11,562 nt of DNA from an uncultured Ruminococcus sp. (GTDB taxonomy: Bacteria; Bacillota; Clostridia; Oscillospirales; Ruminococcaceae), in contig CAMJES010000040.1 in NCBI GenBank assembly GCA_946404705.1, positions 1-11,562 on the forward strand. The letters are read 5' to 3'. Positions 1 to 7,634 of this stretch are shown in pieces. The notes beneath the pieces are model-generated. The model had not been told where the DNA came from. It was given only the letters and a program-made list of their open reading frames with translations, and searched no databases. Position numbers and translations under genes: made by a program. Positions within the stretch are counted from its first letter, which is position 1. Each line of letters opens with the position of its first letter.

Positions 1-47
1 GACCACCGAGATCTACACTCTTTCCCTACACGACGCTCTTCCGATCT
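1..47 (+). other. Illumina sequencing adapter remnant (contaminant)
   Basis: These bases match, from memory, the 3' part of the Illumina P5/TruSeq universal adapter, ending in the characteristic GCTCTTCCGATCT at 35-47. The first eleven or so bases of the full oligonucleotide are missing. The orientation is that of an adapter read straight into the insert, so genomic sequence begins at 48. This is a library artefact at a contig end, not bacterial DNA, and should be masked. It also explains why the first gene is cut off. Confidence 0.97.
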
Positions 48-97
48 TATGCAACCAGCTCATTACCAAGGTACTCGGCAAATATATGAATAACTAA
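48..97 (+). CDS. C-terminal end of probable sugar ABC transporter permease (partial)
   Basis: Only the last 15 complete codons and the TAA (95-97) remain; the 5' part is lost at the adapter junction. The tail reads CNQLITKVLGKYMNN: hydrophobic then basic and polar, as expected for the cytoplasmic end after the last membrane helix of a CUT1 permease. The stop is 15 nt before the next ATG, and the ribosome binding site of that gene overlaps this stop, so the two genes are translationally close. In CUT1 operons a MalF-type permease normally precedes a MalG-type one, and the next gene is MalG-type. The assignment therefore rests mainly on context. Confidence 0.5.
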
Positions 98-112
98 AGG
101 GGTGAGATCATA

Positions 113-1084
113 ATGGCTAAAAAAGAATTAAAGCCTTCTCAGATTCAGGCTCAGATCGAAGCTGAGAACGCTGCCGCTCTTGAAGCGCTCAGAAAGCGCC
201 GCGAAAAAGAGCATAGAAAAATGGAAAAATCCAAAGGTACCAACAAGCGTGTCGGAAAGTCTTGGACAAACGACATCGGTATCTTCCTCCTGCTTGCTTT
301 CCTCGGCTTGTTTATGATTGCACCTATCTATATCGCAATTATCACTTCGCTCAAGCCTGTTCAGGAAATCTTCATCATGCCGCCTAAGCTTTATGCGATA
401 AATCCGACAAGCGACAACTTCCGCGACCTTTTCCAAGTCGCAAACAACTCTTGGGTGCCTTTCTCAAGAAACGTTCTCAACAGCTTGTTTGTTACAATTG
501 CCGCAACTGTTCTCCACGTTATCTTTGCCTGCATGGCTTCGTTTATCCTTGCAAAGTGCAGATTCCCCGGTGTTAAGCTTATCAACAAGACCGTCGTTAT
601 CGCACTCCTTTTCAACAGCCAGGTAACATATATCATGCAGTATATCGTAATGGCTAAGCTCGGTATGATCAATACATACTCCGCACTTATCTTCCCGATC
701 GTTGCTTCTTCAATGGGTCTTTACCTTATGATCAACAGCGTAGGCACTATCCCCGACGCAATGATCGAAGCGGCAAAGGTTGACGGCGCAGGTCTTTTCA
801 GAATTTGCTGGCAGGTAGTAATGCCCAACATGAAGCCTGCTATTATGACAATTATCATCTTCCAGTTTCAGGCTGCATGGAACTCGACCGGCGGTAACCT
901 CGTTTATGATGAGGCACTCAAAACTATCCCGACAGTCGTTCAGCAGATCGCAGCCGCAGGTATTGCAAGACAGGGTGCTATCGCAGCTTCCGCAGTTGTG
1001 CTTATGATACCGCCTCTTGCAGTATTTATCGCAGCGCAGAGCAACGTTATGGAAACTATGGCTCATGCCGGAATGAAGGATTAA
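113..1084 (+). CDS. Carbohydrate ABC transporter permease, MalG type (CUT1)
   Basis: This is an inner-membrane subunit of a binding-protein-dependent sugar importer of the CUT1 family, 323 residues. The binding-protein-dependent transport motif (EAA loop), which docks the ATPase, lies at residues 219-243: EAA, then G at 225 and a VMPN segment around 236-239. About six hydrophobic helices are visible, beginning at residues 55-80. The N-terminus is unusual: some 50 charged residues before the first helix, rich in Glu, Ala, Lys and Arg and likely helical or coiled coil; most MalG proteins have a short tail. AAAGGGGTGAG at 96-106 is the ribosome binding site and supports the ATG at 113. It is followed after 24 nt by the NHL-repeat gene. 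The sugar cannot be told from the sequence. Confidence 0.93.
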   Translation: MAKKELKPSQIQAQIEAENAAALEALRKRREKEHRKMEKSKGTNKRVGKSWTNDIGIFLLLAFLGLFMIAPIYIAIITSLKPVQEIFIMPPKLYAINPTSDNFRDLFQVANNSWVPFSRNVLNSLFVTIAATVLHVIFACMASFILAKCRFPGVKLINKTVVIALLFNSQVTYIMQYIVMAKLGMINTYSALIFPIVASSMGLYLMINSVGTIPDAMIEAAKVDGAGLFRICWQVVMPNMKPAIMTIIIFQFQAAWNSTGGNLVYDEALKTIPTVVQQIAAAGIARQGAIAASAVVLMIPPLAVFIAAQSNVMETMAHAGMKD

Positions 1085-1108
1085 AAGAAATTTGGAAAGG
1101 GTGATAAT

Positions 1109-2596
1109 ATGCCAAGCTTGAAAAAGCTTATTTCATATCTTTCGGCCGCAGTTATGACTGTTACAGTTTGTGCGACAAGCGTTTCTGCATCCGAAGCTTA
1201 TAACCCTTACAGCTATGACAGATGGGGCGATCCGATATCCTCACAGGTAGGATATACGGCGGATTATTTCGTAAGCGGCGATGATATCGGCTGCGGTGCA
1301 TTGAACGAACCTGCCGACCTCTTCGTATCGCACGACAACCTTATGTATATAGCTGACAGGGGAAACAACAGGATCGTTGTTACCGATCTCGACTTCAAAC
1401 TCGTAAGGATAATTGATAAATTCACCTATAACGGTGAAGAAACCACTCTTAAAAAGCCTACGGGCGTATATGTTGACCCGTACACCGATTTTATTTACAT
1501 TGCCGATAATGAAAACGAGCGTGTAATTAAATGCGATGTCAACGGAAATATCGACAGATTGTTTGGCAAGCCGGATTCCGAGCTTTACGGAACCGAGCTT
1601 ACATATAATCCGAGCAAGGTAATTGTCGATAAGGCTGAAAATGTTTATGTTGTAGTTAAATCCGTAACAAAGGGTGCGGTAATGTTCGATAAGGACGGCA
1701 AATTCCTCGGTTTCTACGGCGCAAACCGCGTTGAACAGACCGCAGAGGTGCTTTCAAATGCGTTCTGGAACCTTATTTCCACCGAGGAACAGCGAGCAAG
1801 AACCGCTAAATCAACTCCTATCGGATTTACAAACTTTGATATCGACGACAAGGGCTTTATCTACACCGTAACAGAATCTACCGAAACTACCACCGACCTT
1901 GTTAAGAAGCTCAACCCCGAGGGCAACAACATTCTCGACTCCCTCGGAATCGACAACGAATTCCAGTTCGGTGACAAGAGTCCGACATACTATTCGATCT
2001 ATGCTAAAAACTCCAGCCTTACCGATATAGACATCGGCCCTAACGGCGAGCTTAACATTCTCGACTTCCAGCACGGACGTATCTTCCAGTATGATAAGGA
2101 AGCATGGCTCCTCTTTATCATGGGCGGCTCGGGCGAACAGCTCGGAACCTTCCGTTCGGCTGCTGCGATCGAAAGCTATGACAATCACCTCTATGTTCTT
2201 GATTCAAGAAAGAATTCCATTACGGTATTCACAAGAACAGCATTCGGTGAGATAGTTACAGAAGCTTCAAACCTCTATAACGACGGTAAGTATGACGAAT
2301 CATACGAGCCGTGGCAGGCTGTTCTTAAGTATGACGGAAATTACCGCCGTGCTTATGTCGGAATCGGCAACGCGCTTTTCAACAGAGGCGAATATAAAGA
2401 GGCAATGAAGTATTTCAAGATATCTATCAGCCGCGGACGCTACAACAAGGCGTTTGAAGGCTACCGTGACCAGTGGCTCAAGCAGAACTTCACGCTGATA
2501 GTGATCGTGATTGTTGTTCTTATCGTTGCTTATGCAGTAACTAAGAAGATCTTAAAGAAGAGAAAGCAAAATTCAAGCGGAAAGGGCGGTGCATAA
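1109..2596 (+). CDS. Membrane-anchored NHL-repeat beta-propeller protein with TPR
   Basis: A 495-residue exported protein. Residues 1-27 form a signal peptide (two lysines, hydrophobic core, cleavage likely after SVSA). Residues 65-375 hold about six NHL-like propeller blades, each with the pattern of a hydrophobic strand, D/N-G, YIAD-type strand and a V-x-K-x-D segment; the clearest are at 66-104, 115-153, 168-204 and 305-340. Residues 385-452 form one to two TPR units (NDGKYDESYEPWQAVLK and NRGEYKEAMKYFK). A single C-terminal membrane helix (461-478) is followed by a basic cytoplasmic tail. Propeller and TPR would therefore sit outside the membrane. Such proteins recur beside YIP1 and DUF5696 genes in Firmicutes sugar ABC loci; the biochemical role is unknown. 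GGAAAGGGTG at 1094-1103 is the ribosome binding site. Ligand binding or assembly of an extracytoplasmic complex is inference. Confidence 0.85.
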   Translation: MPSLKKLISYLSAAVMTVTVCATSVSASEAYNPYSYDRWGDPISSQVGYTADYFVSGDDIGCGALNEPADLFVSHDNLMYIADRGNNRIVVTDLDFKLVRIIDKFTYNGEETTLKKPTGVYVDPYTDFIYIADNENERVIKCDVNGNIDRLFGKPDSELYGTELTYNPSKVIVDKAENVYVVVKSVTKGAVMFDKDGKFLGFYGANRVEQTAEVLSNAFWNLISTEEQRARTAKSTPIGFTNFDIDDKGFIYTVTESTETTTDLVKKLNPEGNNILDSLGIDNEFQFGDKSPTYYSIYAKNSSLTDIDIGPNGELNILDFQHGRIFQYDKEAWLLFIMGGSGEQLGTFRSAAAIESYDNHLYVLDSRKNSITVFTRTAFGEIVTEASNLYNDGKYDESYEPWQAVLKYDGNYRRAYVGIGNALFNRGEYKEAMKYFKISISRGRYNKAFEGYRDQWLKQNFTLIVIVIVVLIVAYAVTKKILKKRKQNSSGKGGA

Positions 2597-2597
2597 T

Positions 2598-3227
2598 ATG
2601 CTCGATTTAACAGAGGGTCAATTTGTAAAACATGTTATAATGCATCCGTTCGAAGGCTTTGAAGACCTTCGCTGGAAGAAAAAAGGCTCCATGAAGATCG
2701 CATGGGTGATCGTATTCTTACTGTTTTTCCAGCAGATCGCATACAGCAGACTTTACGGTTTTCAGTATTATTCGGATTATGACAAAATTTTCAACATAGT
2801 CCCCTATATCTTCCGAAGTTTCATACTTTTCTTGGTATGGGTAGTCGCAAACTGGGCAATGTGTACTCTCTTCGCCGGAGAGGGTACGATGAAGAAGATC
2901 TTTATTTACAGCGCTTACGCGTTGGTGCCGTATATCGCAGGATATCTTATCGGAACGCTGCTTTCCCACGTTCTTATCAAGGATGAATACATCTTCATCC
3001 AGCTGTTTGAAATATTGGGACTTTGCTGGTCGTTCGTACTCGTGATATCGGCGATGAAAGCGGTGCATCAGTTCACATTCGGCAAAACGATAGCGCTGAT
3101 ACTGCTGACAATACTCGCTATGATCGCGATATTGTTCCTGCTCGTTCTTGTTCTTACATTGTTCCAGCAGGTGCTTATCTTCGTACTTTCAATCTATACG
3201 GAGCTTTCGTATCGTTTCCGTGTATAG
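2598..3227 (+). CDS. YIP1 family integral membrane protein
   Basis: A protein of 209 residues that is mostly membrane helices: roughly residues 30-47, 68-92, 102-121, 132-153 and 163-194. The family signature is seen in the N-terminal HPFEGFEDLRWKKKGS segment, the NWAMCTLFAGEGTMKKIF stretch after helix 2, the ALVPYI motif in helix 3 and the MKAVHQF motif after helix 4. I chose the ATG at 2598, one base after the upstream TAA (2594-2596). AAAGGG at 2581-2586 is 11 nt from this ATG but only 2 nt from the possible GTG at 2589, which would be poorly spaced. The gene sits between the NHL/TPR protein and the DUF5696 protein, so it is probably a membrane partner of these surface proteins; no enzymatic residues are evident. 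Confidence 0.85.
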   Translation: MLDLTEGQFVKHVIMHPFEGFEDLRWKKKGSMKIAWVIVFLLFFQQIAYSRLYGFQYYSDYDKIFNIVPYIFRSFILFLVWVVANWAMCTLFAGEGTMKKIFIYSAYALVPYIAGYLIGTLLSHVLIKDEYIFIQLFEILGLCWSFVLVISAMKAVHQFTFGKTIALILLTILAMIAILFLLVLVLTLFQQVLIFVLSIYTELSYRFRV

Positions 3228-3255
3228 TATTCTAAATCGAAAAGTGGTGAAATAA

Positions 3256-5535
3256 ATGCGAATTAATATAAAGAAGATACTTGCCTGCGTTTGCTGCGCC
3301 GCAATGATGACTTCGGTATTCACGATCCCTGCGTTCTCGGACGATGAGGAAACGGCTGCCGAAACAGAAGAGGCGGACAGCGAGGAAGAGGCTTCCGATG
3401 AAGAGGTCGTTATCCGTACCGAGGAAGAAGCACTCGCAGCTGCAGAGATCGTTGCCGAAAATGATAAGCTTGCTCTGTATGTGAACAAGTCGGAGGTAAC
3501 TCTCGCTCTCGTTGACAAGAATACAGGCGAGATCTGGTGGTCAAATCCGATCAATGCGGACGCTTCCTCCGGTAAAAAGGCTCAGATCCAAGAGCTTAAA
3601 GCAGGAATGGTGCTGACCTACGGCGAACCCTCCAAGCGTAAAACTACAAGCATAAACAGCAAGGTAAAGGGCAAGGCAAAGATCAGCAATGTTTCCAACG
3701 GAATCAAGATAACCTACAAGTTCAATGCCGCAAAGATCACCGTTCCCGTTACATATACCCTTGAGGACGATCATCTTAAGCTTAGCGTTGATACTTCCGA
3801 GATCAAGGAAGAAGACGGCGACAAGCTCACAACAAAGCTTGCGTTTATGTCGACATTCGGTTCCGCTGAGATGGATGAAAACGGATATTTCGTTATCCCT
3901 GACGGCAGCGGCGCGCTGATAGACTTCAACAACGGAAAGACGGATCTTAAGACCTATTCCGGAAAGGTCTACGGAAGGGATATCACACCCGTTACGCAGA
4001 CTGCTCCTGCAGTTACCGAACAGGTTTACCTCCCGATGTACGGTATCGTTAAGGGAAACAGCGGTATGATGGTAGTTGCCGACAAGGGCGACACAGCCGC
4101 AACTATCAATGCATACGTTTCCGGTCAGAACAAGACAGATTTCAACGCCTGCTACTTTGATTTTGAGATAAGAACAAGCGATGAATACCAGCTGGGTGCC
4201 AGCAACGATACTCCGCTCAGAGTTTTCGAAAAGAGAGGCATCCTTGTTCCCGAGATAGAGGTTCGCTACTATCCCGTTTCAAAGTCCGACAAGAGCGAAA
4301 TCGATTATGTCGACATCGCTGAAAAGTACAGAAATTATCTCACAAGCGTTTACGGCGTTACAAAGTCCGATTCCGTCAAGGATGTTCCGCTTTATGTTGA
4401 TCTTTACGGCGCTGTACTGAAAAAGGAATCCGTTCTCGGTTTCCCCGTAACAATGCAGCATGCCGCTACGACCTTTGATGAAGCAAAGGATATCCTTACA
4501 GAGCTTACAGCTGACGGTGCGGATAATATCGTTGCAACATACAACGAATGGACTTCCGCAGATATAAACGAAAAGGTTTCCGACAAGGCAAAGCCTGCAT
4601 CAAAGCTTGGCGGAAAGTCGGATTTCAACAGCCTTTTAAGCTTCGCTGAAAGCAACAACATCAGCATCTACCCCAACGTTCAGAACCTTACATTTAAAAC
4701 GGGCGGCGGATACTGGACAGTTACAGATACCGCGATCCGTGTTTCAAACGCTTATTCAAGACAGATCATATACGACCCTGCTTACGGAATTGAAAACAAG
4801 TTCTACAAGTCATTGTCGCTGCTCGCGCCCGAGGCTTATGAGAGAATGTTCAACAACCTCGCAAAGAGTTACAGCAAATACGGTCTTGAAAACATCTCCG
4901 TCGGTACTGCTTCAACAGTTATCTACGGCGACTACGGCAAAAAGGCTACATCAAGAGAAATGATGAAGTCGATCGTTCGGGAAGGCTATCAGAAGCTTGA
5001 CGATCAGGTTGGCTCGATACTCGCAGACGGAGCTAACGCCTATGTTCTCCCCTATGTTGACAGAATCACCGATGTACCGCTTAATTCAAGCAAATTCGAC
5101 ATCTTTGACACCGATATTCCGCTGTATCAGATCGTTATGCACGGTTTGAAGTCCTATTCGACACCCGCAGTAAACGGTCAGGCTCAGATTGGCGATGTTA
5201 TCCTTTCCGCTGTTGCGGCAGGCAGCTCCTTGAACTTCGACCTTATGGCTGAAGAGGCTAACGAGCTTAAAGATACACGCTATGACGTTTACTTCTATGC
5301 AGACGCTGAATACTGGAAGAAGGACGCTGCAAGCACTTACGCCTTTGTTAAGGAGATACTTTCCGATGTTTCGGAAGAGCAGATCACCGGCTACACCATT
5401 CTTCCAAACGGAAATACGGAAACTACCTATTCAAACGGTACAAAGATCACAGTAAATTATGCAGACAAAACTGTTACCAAGGGCAGCAAAACTTATAGTC
5501 TGTACGATTACATCGGGAAGGAGGTCATAGGATAA
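3256..5535 (+). CDS. Secreted DUF5696 domain-containing protein
   Basis: A 759-residue exported protein. A signal peptide occupies residues 1-28 (basic start, hydrophobic CVCCAAMMTSVF core). Then comes a very acidic linker of about 30 residues rich in Glu, Asp and Ala. The mature part starts with a beta-rich domain; LALYVNKSEVTLALVDKNTG with GEIWWSNP (about 72-98) resembles the N-terminus of DUF5696 proteins, which accompany sugar ABC transporters in Firmicutes. From about residue 377 onward strands alternate with helices (VPLYVDLYG; TFDEAKDILTEL; FNSLLSFAESNNISIYPNV; YERMFNNLAKSYSKYG), which could be a barrel of glycoside-hydrolase type. The end (about 680-759) is again beta-rich. The gene abuts the next permease with no gap. 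The ribosome binding site is modest (GTGGTGA, 3245-3251). Whether it is an enzyme or a glycan-binding protein is not shown by the sequence. Confidence 0.8.
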   Translation: MRINIKKILACVCCAAMMTSVFTIPAFSDDEETAAETEEADSEEEASDEEVVIRTEEEALAAAEIVAENDKLALYVNKSEVTLALVDKNTGEIWWSNPINADASSGKKAQIQELKAGMVLTYGEPSKRKTTSINSKVKGKAKISNVSNGIKITYKFNAAKITVPVTYTLEDDHLKLSVDTSEIKEEDGDKLTTKLAFMSTFGSAEMDENGYFVIPDGSGALIDFNNGKTDLKTYSGKVYGRDITPVTQTAPAVTEQVYLPMYGIVKGNSGMMVVADKGDTAATINAYVSGQNKTDFNACYFDFEIRTSDEYQLGASNDTPLRVFEKRGILVPEIEVRYYPVSKSDKSEIDYVDIAEKYRNYLTSVYGVTKSDSVKDVPLYVDLYGAVLKKESVLGFPVTMQHAATTFDEAKDILTELTADGADNIVATYNEWTSADINEKVSDKAKPASKLGGKSDFNSLLSFAESNNISIYPNVQNLTFKTGGGYWTVTDTAIRVSNAYSRQIIYDPAYGIENKFYKSLSLLAPEAYERMFNNLAKSYSKYGLENISVGTASTVIYGDYGKKATSREMMKSIVREGYQKLDDQVGSILADGANAYVLPYVDRITDVPLNSSKFDIFDTDIPLYQIVMHGLKSYSTPAVNGQAQIGDVILSAVAAGSSLNFDLMAEEANELKDTRYDVYFYADAEYWKKDAASTYAFVKEILSDVSEEQITGYTILPNGNTETTYSNGTKITVNYADKTVTKGSKTYSLYDYIGKEVIG

Positions 5536-6432
5536 ATGAGACACAAACTATCCTATGAGAAGAAAAAAGGGCTTTACGGCTATGGATTTATTGCCCTTTG
5601 GTTCATCGGTGCATTGATGTTTTTCATCATTCCGGTGTGCAAATCGTTCTTCTATTCATTCAATGACGTTGCTCCGGAAACAGGCTATCTTGCAAAGAGC
5701 TGGGTCGGAATCGCCAACTACAAAAGAGCGTTCATGACCGACCCGACATTTAGAAAGTATCTTGTCGGAGCATTGCAGGATATGGCGATGAACCTTCCTG
5801 TCATCGTTATCTTCTCGATGTTCGTTGCGATCATCATCAATCAGAAGTTCAGAGGAAGAGGTTTCGCAAGAGCTGTATTCTTCCTTCCGGTAATCATCGC
5901 AACCGGCCCTGTTTATGCGATCATCACGGGCGACCTTAACACAAACGGAAACAACAGCGCAGAACAGTTCTCGACAATGTTCGAAGCGGACATGGTTGAC
6001 CAGCTGCTCGAGTTCGTCGGAATATACGGCTTCGGAACGAAATTCACCGAAATGCTGACCACGATAACATCGGATATCCTTAACCTCGTTTGGAAGTGCG
6101 GTATCCAGATCATTATCTTCCTTTCGGCATTGCAGGGTATCCCCACTTCCGCTAAGGAAGCCGCTGCTATCGAAGGCGCGACCGCTTGGGAATTCTTCTG
6201 GAAGATCACTCTCCCTTACGTTTCCCCGATGATCCTTGTAAACATTGTTTATACGGTAATTGACTCATTCACAGACCCGACAAACGAAGTTATGGCGCGT
6301 GTGCTTGAAGTTCAGAGCGACTGGCAGTACGGCTATGCAGCTTCGATGGCGTGGAGCTATTTCGGAATTATTCTTATTGCTCTCGGAATCATCTTTGCAA
6401 TTATGAATAAGCTCGTTTGGTATGATGATTAA
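5536..6432 (+). CDS. Sugar ABC transporter permease, MalF/UgpA type (CUT1)
   Basis: A 298-residue inner-membrane permease of a CUT1 sugar importer. The first helix is at residues 16-36, followed by the periplasmic SFNDV...WVGIANYKRAF segment that is characteristic of MalF/UgpA/LacF-type permeases. The EAA loop is at 208-230: EAAAIEGATAWEFFWKITLP, a good match with conserved G and LP. Helices continue to about residue 290, and the tail is short. The start codon directly follows the stop of the DUF5696 gene, and AAGGAGG at 5518-5524 lies inside the end of that gene, so translation is probably coupled. It forms a pair with the MalG-type permease 18 nt downstream. The substrate is unknown. Confidence 0.93.
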   Translation: MRHKLSYEKKKGLYGYGFIALWFIGALMFFIIPVCKSFFYSFNDVAPETGYLAKSWVGIANYKRAFMTDPTFRKYLVGALQDMAMNLPVIVIFSMFVAIIINQKFRGRGFARAVFFLPVIIATGPVYAIITGDLNTNGNNSAEQFSTMFEADMVDQLLEFVGIYGFGTKFTEMLTTITSDILNLVWKCGIQIIIFLSALQGIPTSAKEAAAIEGATAWEFFWKITLPYVSPMILVNIVYTVIDSFTDPTNEVMARVLEVQSDWQYGYAASMAWSYFGIILIALGIIFAIMNKLVWYDD

Positions 6433-6450
6433 GGAGGCGGAGAATAAAAT

Positions 6451-7509
6451 ATGGCAAGTTTAGCAAAACGCTCCGGCGAACCGACCCGTCAGAGAATAAA
6501 AGAACCTAAAATGTCCCGAAAGGAGAAAAGAGAACGCTTTAAAAAGCGCCTTGAATCTCTTTCTCCCGAGGAGCAGAAATATCTGAAGAGAAAAAGAGCT
6601 TTTGATGCAGTATGGCCTATCGCAAGAGGACTTATCGTATTCGGACTTTGCTTCATCATTATTTATCCGCTCCTCTTCATGGTTTCCGCAGCATTCCGCC
6701 CCCGTGCGGAGATGAACGACCCGACGATAATGTGGATCCCGAAAACACTTATCCTTTCCAACATTGTGGAAGCGGCAAAGGCTATGGACTTCGGTCATAC
6801 GCTCGTCAATACGCTGGTGCTTAACATCGGCTGTTCGATACTTCAGGTGCTTACCTGCGCCCTTACCGGCTACGGATTTGCGAGATTTAAGTTCAAGGGA
6901 AAGAACATTCTGTTCTTTATCGTAATACTGATGATCCTTGTTCCTGCACAGATCATCCTTATTCCGCAGTATATGTTCTTCCGTTACTTCAATCCCCTCG
7001 GAATTTATCATGCGATCACAGGAAACTACATCAACTTCATCAACAGCGGCGTTACAATGTATATGCCGGCTCTGACAGCAAACGGAATCCGTGCAGGTCT
7101 GTTCATATTCCTTTTCAGACAGGCATTCAGAGGACTTCCTAAGGAGCTTGAAGACGCAGCATATCTTGACGGCTGCTCACCGTTCAGAACCTTTATTCAG
7201 GTAATGGTTCCGAACGCAGGCGCAACATTCCTTACAGTATTCCTTCTCTCGGTTGTATGGTACTGGAACGATTACTATGTTTCCACATCGTTCTTCACCG
7301 ACAACAAGACTATCGCACTTATGCTTAAGAACCTTGACGCAAACCTTGCAAGACTTATCTTCGGCAATGAAACGCCGAATGTCCGCGAGCTTATTGTATG
7401 GATGGAAGCAGGATGTCTTCTCTCGATCACACCGATGCTTATCCTTTATATCTGCTTGCAGAAAAACTTCACAGAAGGTATTGCACGTTCGGGTCTTACA
7501 GGTATGTAA
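6451..7509 (+). CDS. Carbohydrate ABC transporter permease, MalG type (CUT1)
   Basis: A 352-residue permease that partners the MalF-type gene just upstream. The EAA loop is at residues 229-257 (LPKELEDAAYLDGCSPFRTF, then VMVPN), with the DG and VP features of MalG proteins. The first helix starts near residue 56. The N-terminus is long and strongly basic (Lys/Arg-rich, about 52 residues before helix 1) and resembles in character the extended tail of the first MalG-type permease in this operon. AAGGAGG at 6431-6437 and GGAG at 6439-6442 precede the ATG at 6451; the second is eight bases away. An internal ATG (6511) would shorten the tail but has a weaker site. It is the last gene of the operon, followed 11 nt later by a terminator. 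Confidence 0.93.
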   Translation: MASLAKRSGEPTRQRIKEPKMSRKEKRERFKKRLESLSPEEQKYLKRKRAFDAVWPIARGLIVFGLCFIIIYPLLFMVSAAFRPRAEMNDPTIMWIPKTLILSNIVEAAKAMDFGHTLVNTLVLNIGCSILQVLTCALTGYGFARFKFKGKNILFFIVILMILVPAQIILIPQYMFFRYFNPLGIYHAITGNYINFINSGVTMYMPALTANGIRAGLFIFLFRQAFRGLPKELEDAAYLDGCSPFRTFIQVMVPNAGATFLTVFLLSVVWYWNDYYVSTSFFTDNKTIALMLKNLDANLARLIFGNETPNVRELIVWMEAGCLLSITPMLILYICLQKNFTEGIARSGLTGM

Positions 7510-7520
7510 TTCAAATTCAA

Positions 7521-7554
7521 AACCACTCTCGGCGATTGTCGGGGGTGGTTTTTT
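7521..7554 (+). terminator. Rho-independent terminator of the ABC operon
   Basis: The arm 7521-7533 (AACCACTCTCGGC) pairs with 7538-7550 (GTCGGGGGTGGTT) over 13 positions, some of them G-T pairs, around a GATT loop. A run of six T follows (7549-7554). It lies 12 nt after the last permease stop and before the promoter of the next gene, so it separates the two transcription units. Confidence 0.93.
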
Positions 7555-7577
7555 GTTGCTATTTGACAATAAACCGC

Positions 7578-7606
7578 TTGTTTTTCTACAAAGAATATGT
7601 TATAAT
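7578..7606 (+). promoter_or_regulatory. Promoter of the GH95 gene (extended -10)
   Basis: A perfect TATAAT at 7601-7606 is preceded by TGT (7598-7600), giving an extended -10. TTGTTT at 7578-7583 is a weak -35 at 17 nt spacing. A perfect TTGACA at 7563-7568 is 32 nt from this -10, too far to serve it, but could work with TACAAA at 7587-7592 (18 nt spacing) as an overlapping second promoter. The transcript would start near 7613, leaving a leader of about 22 nt before the ATG at 7635. Confidence 0.75.
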
Positions 7607-7634
7607 TTATATAATAATTTTGTTGGAGGTCAAT

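Noticed and set aside
2589..2597. GTG start adding three residues to the YIP1 protein
   Set aside because: The AAAGGG site is only two bases from this GTG, and it would overlap the upstream gene; the ATG at 2598 is better spaced.
6460..7011. 183-codon minus-strand frame inside the last permease
   Set aside because: It is antisense to a permease with clear helices and an EAA motif, and its translation has no recognisable domain.
7563..7568. Perfect TTGACA as the -35 for the GH95 TATAAT
   Set aside because: The distance to TATAAT is 32 nt, far from about 17; it is only kept as part of a possible overlapping promoter with TACAAA.
7398..7634. An 835-residue version of the GH95 protein starting at the ATG at 7398
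   Set aside because: It would overlap the upstream permease out of frame and run through the terminator and the promoter; the ATG at 7635 has GGAGG and begins exactly at the conserved family N-terminus.
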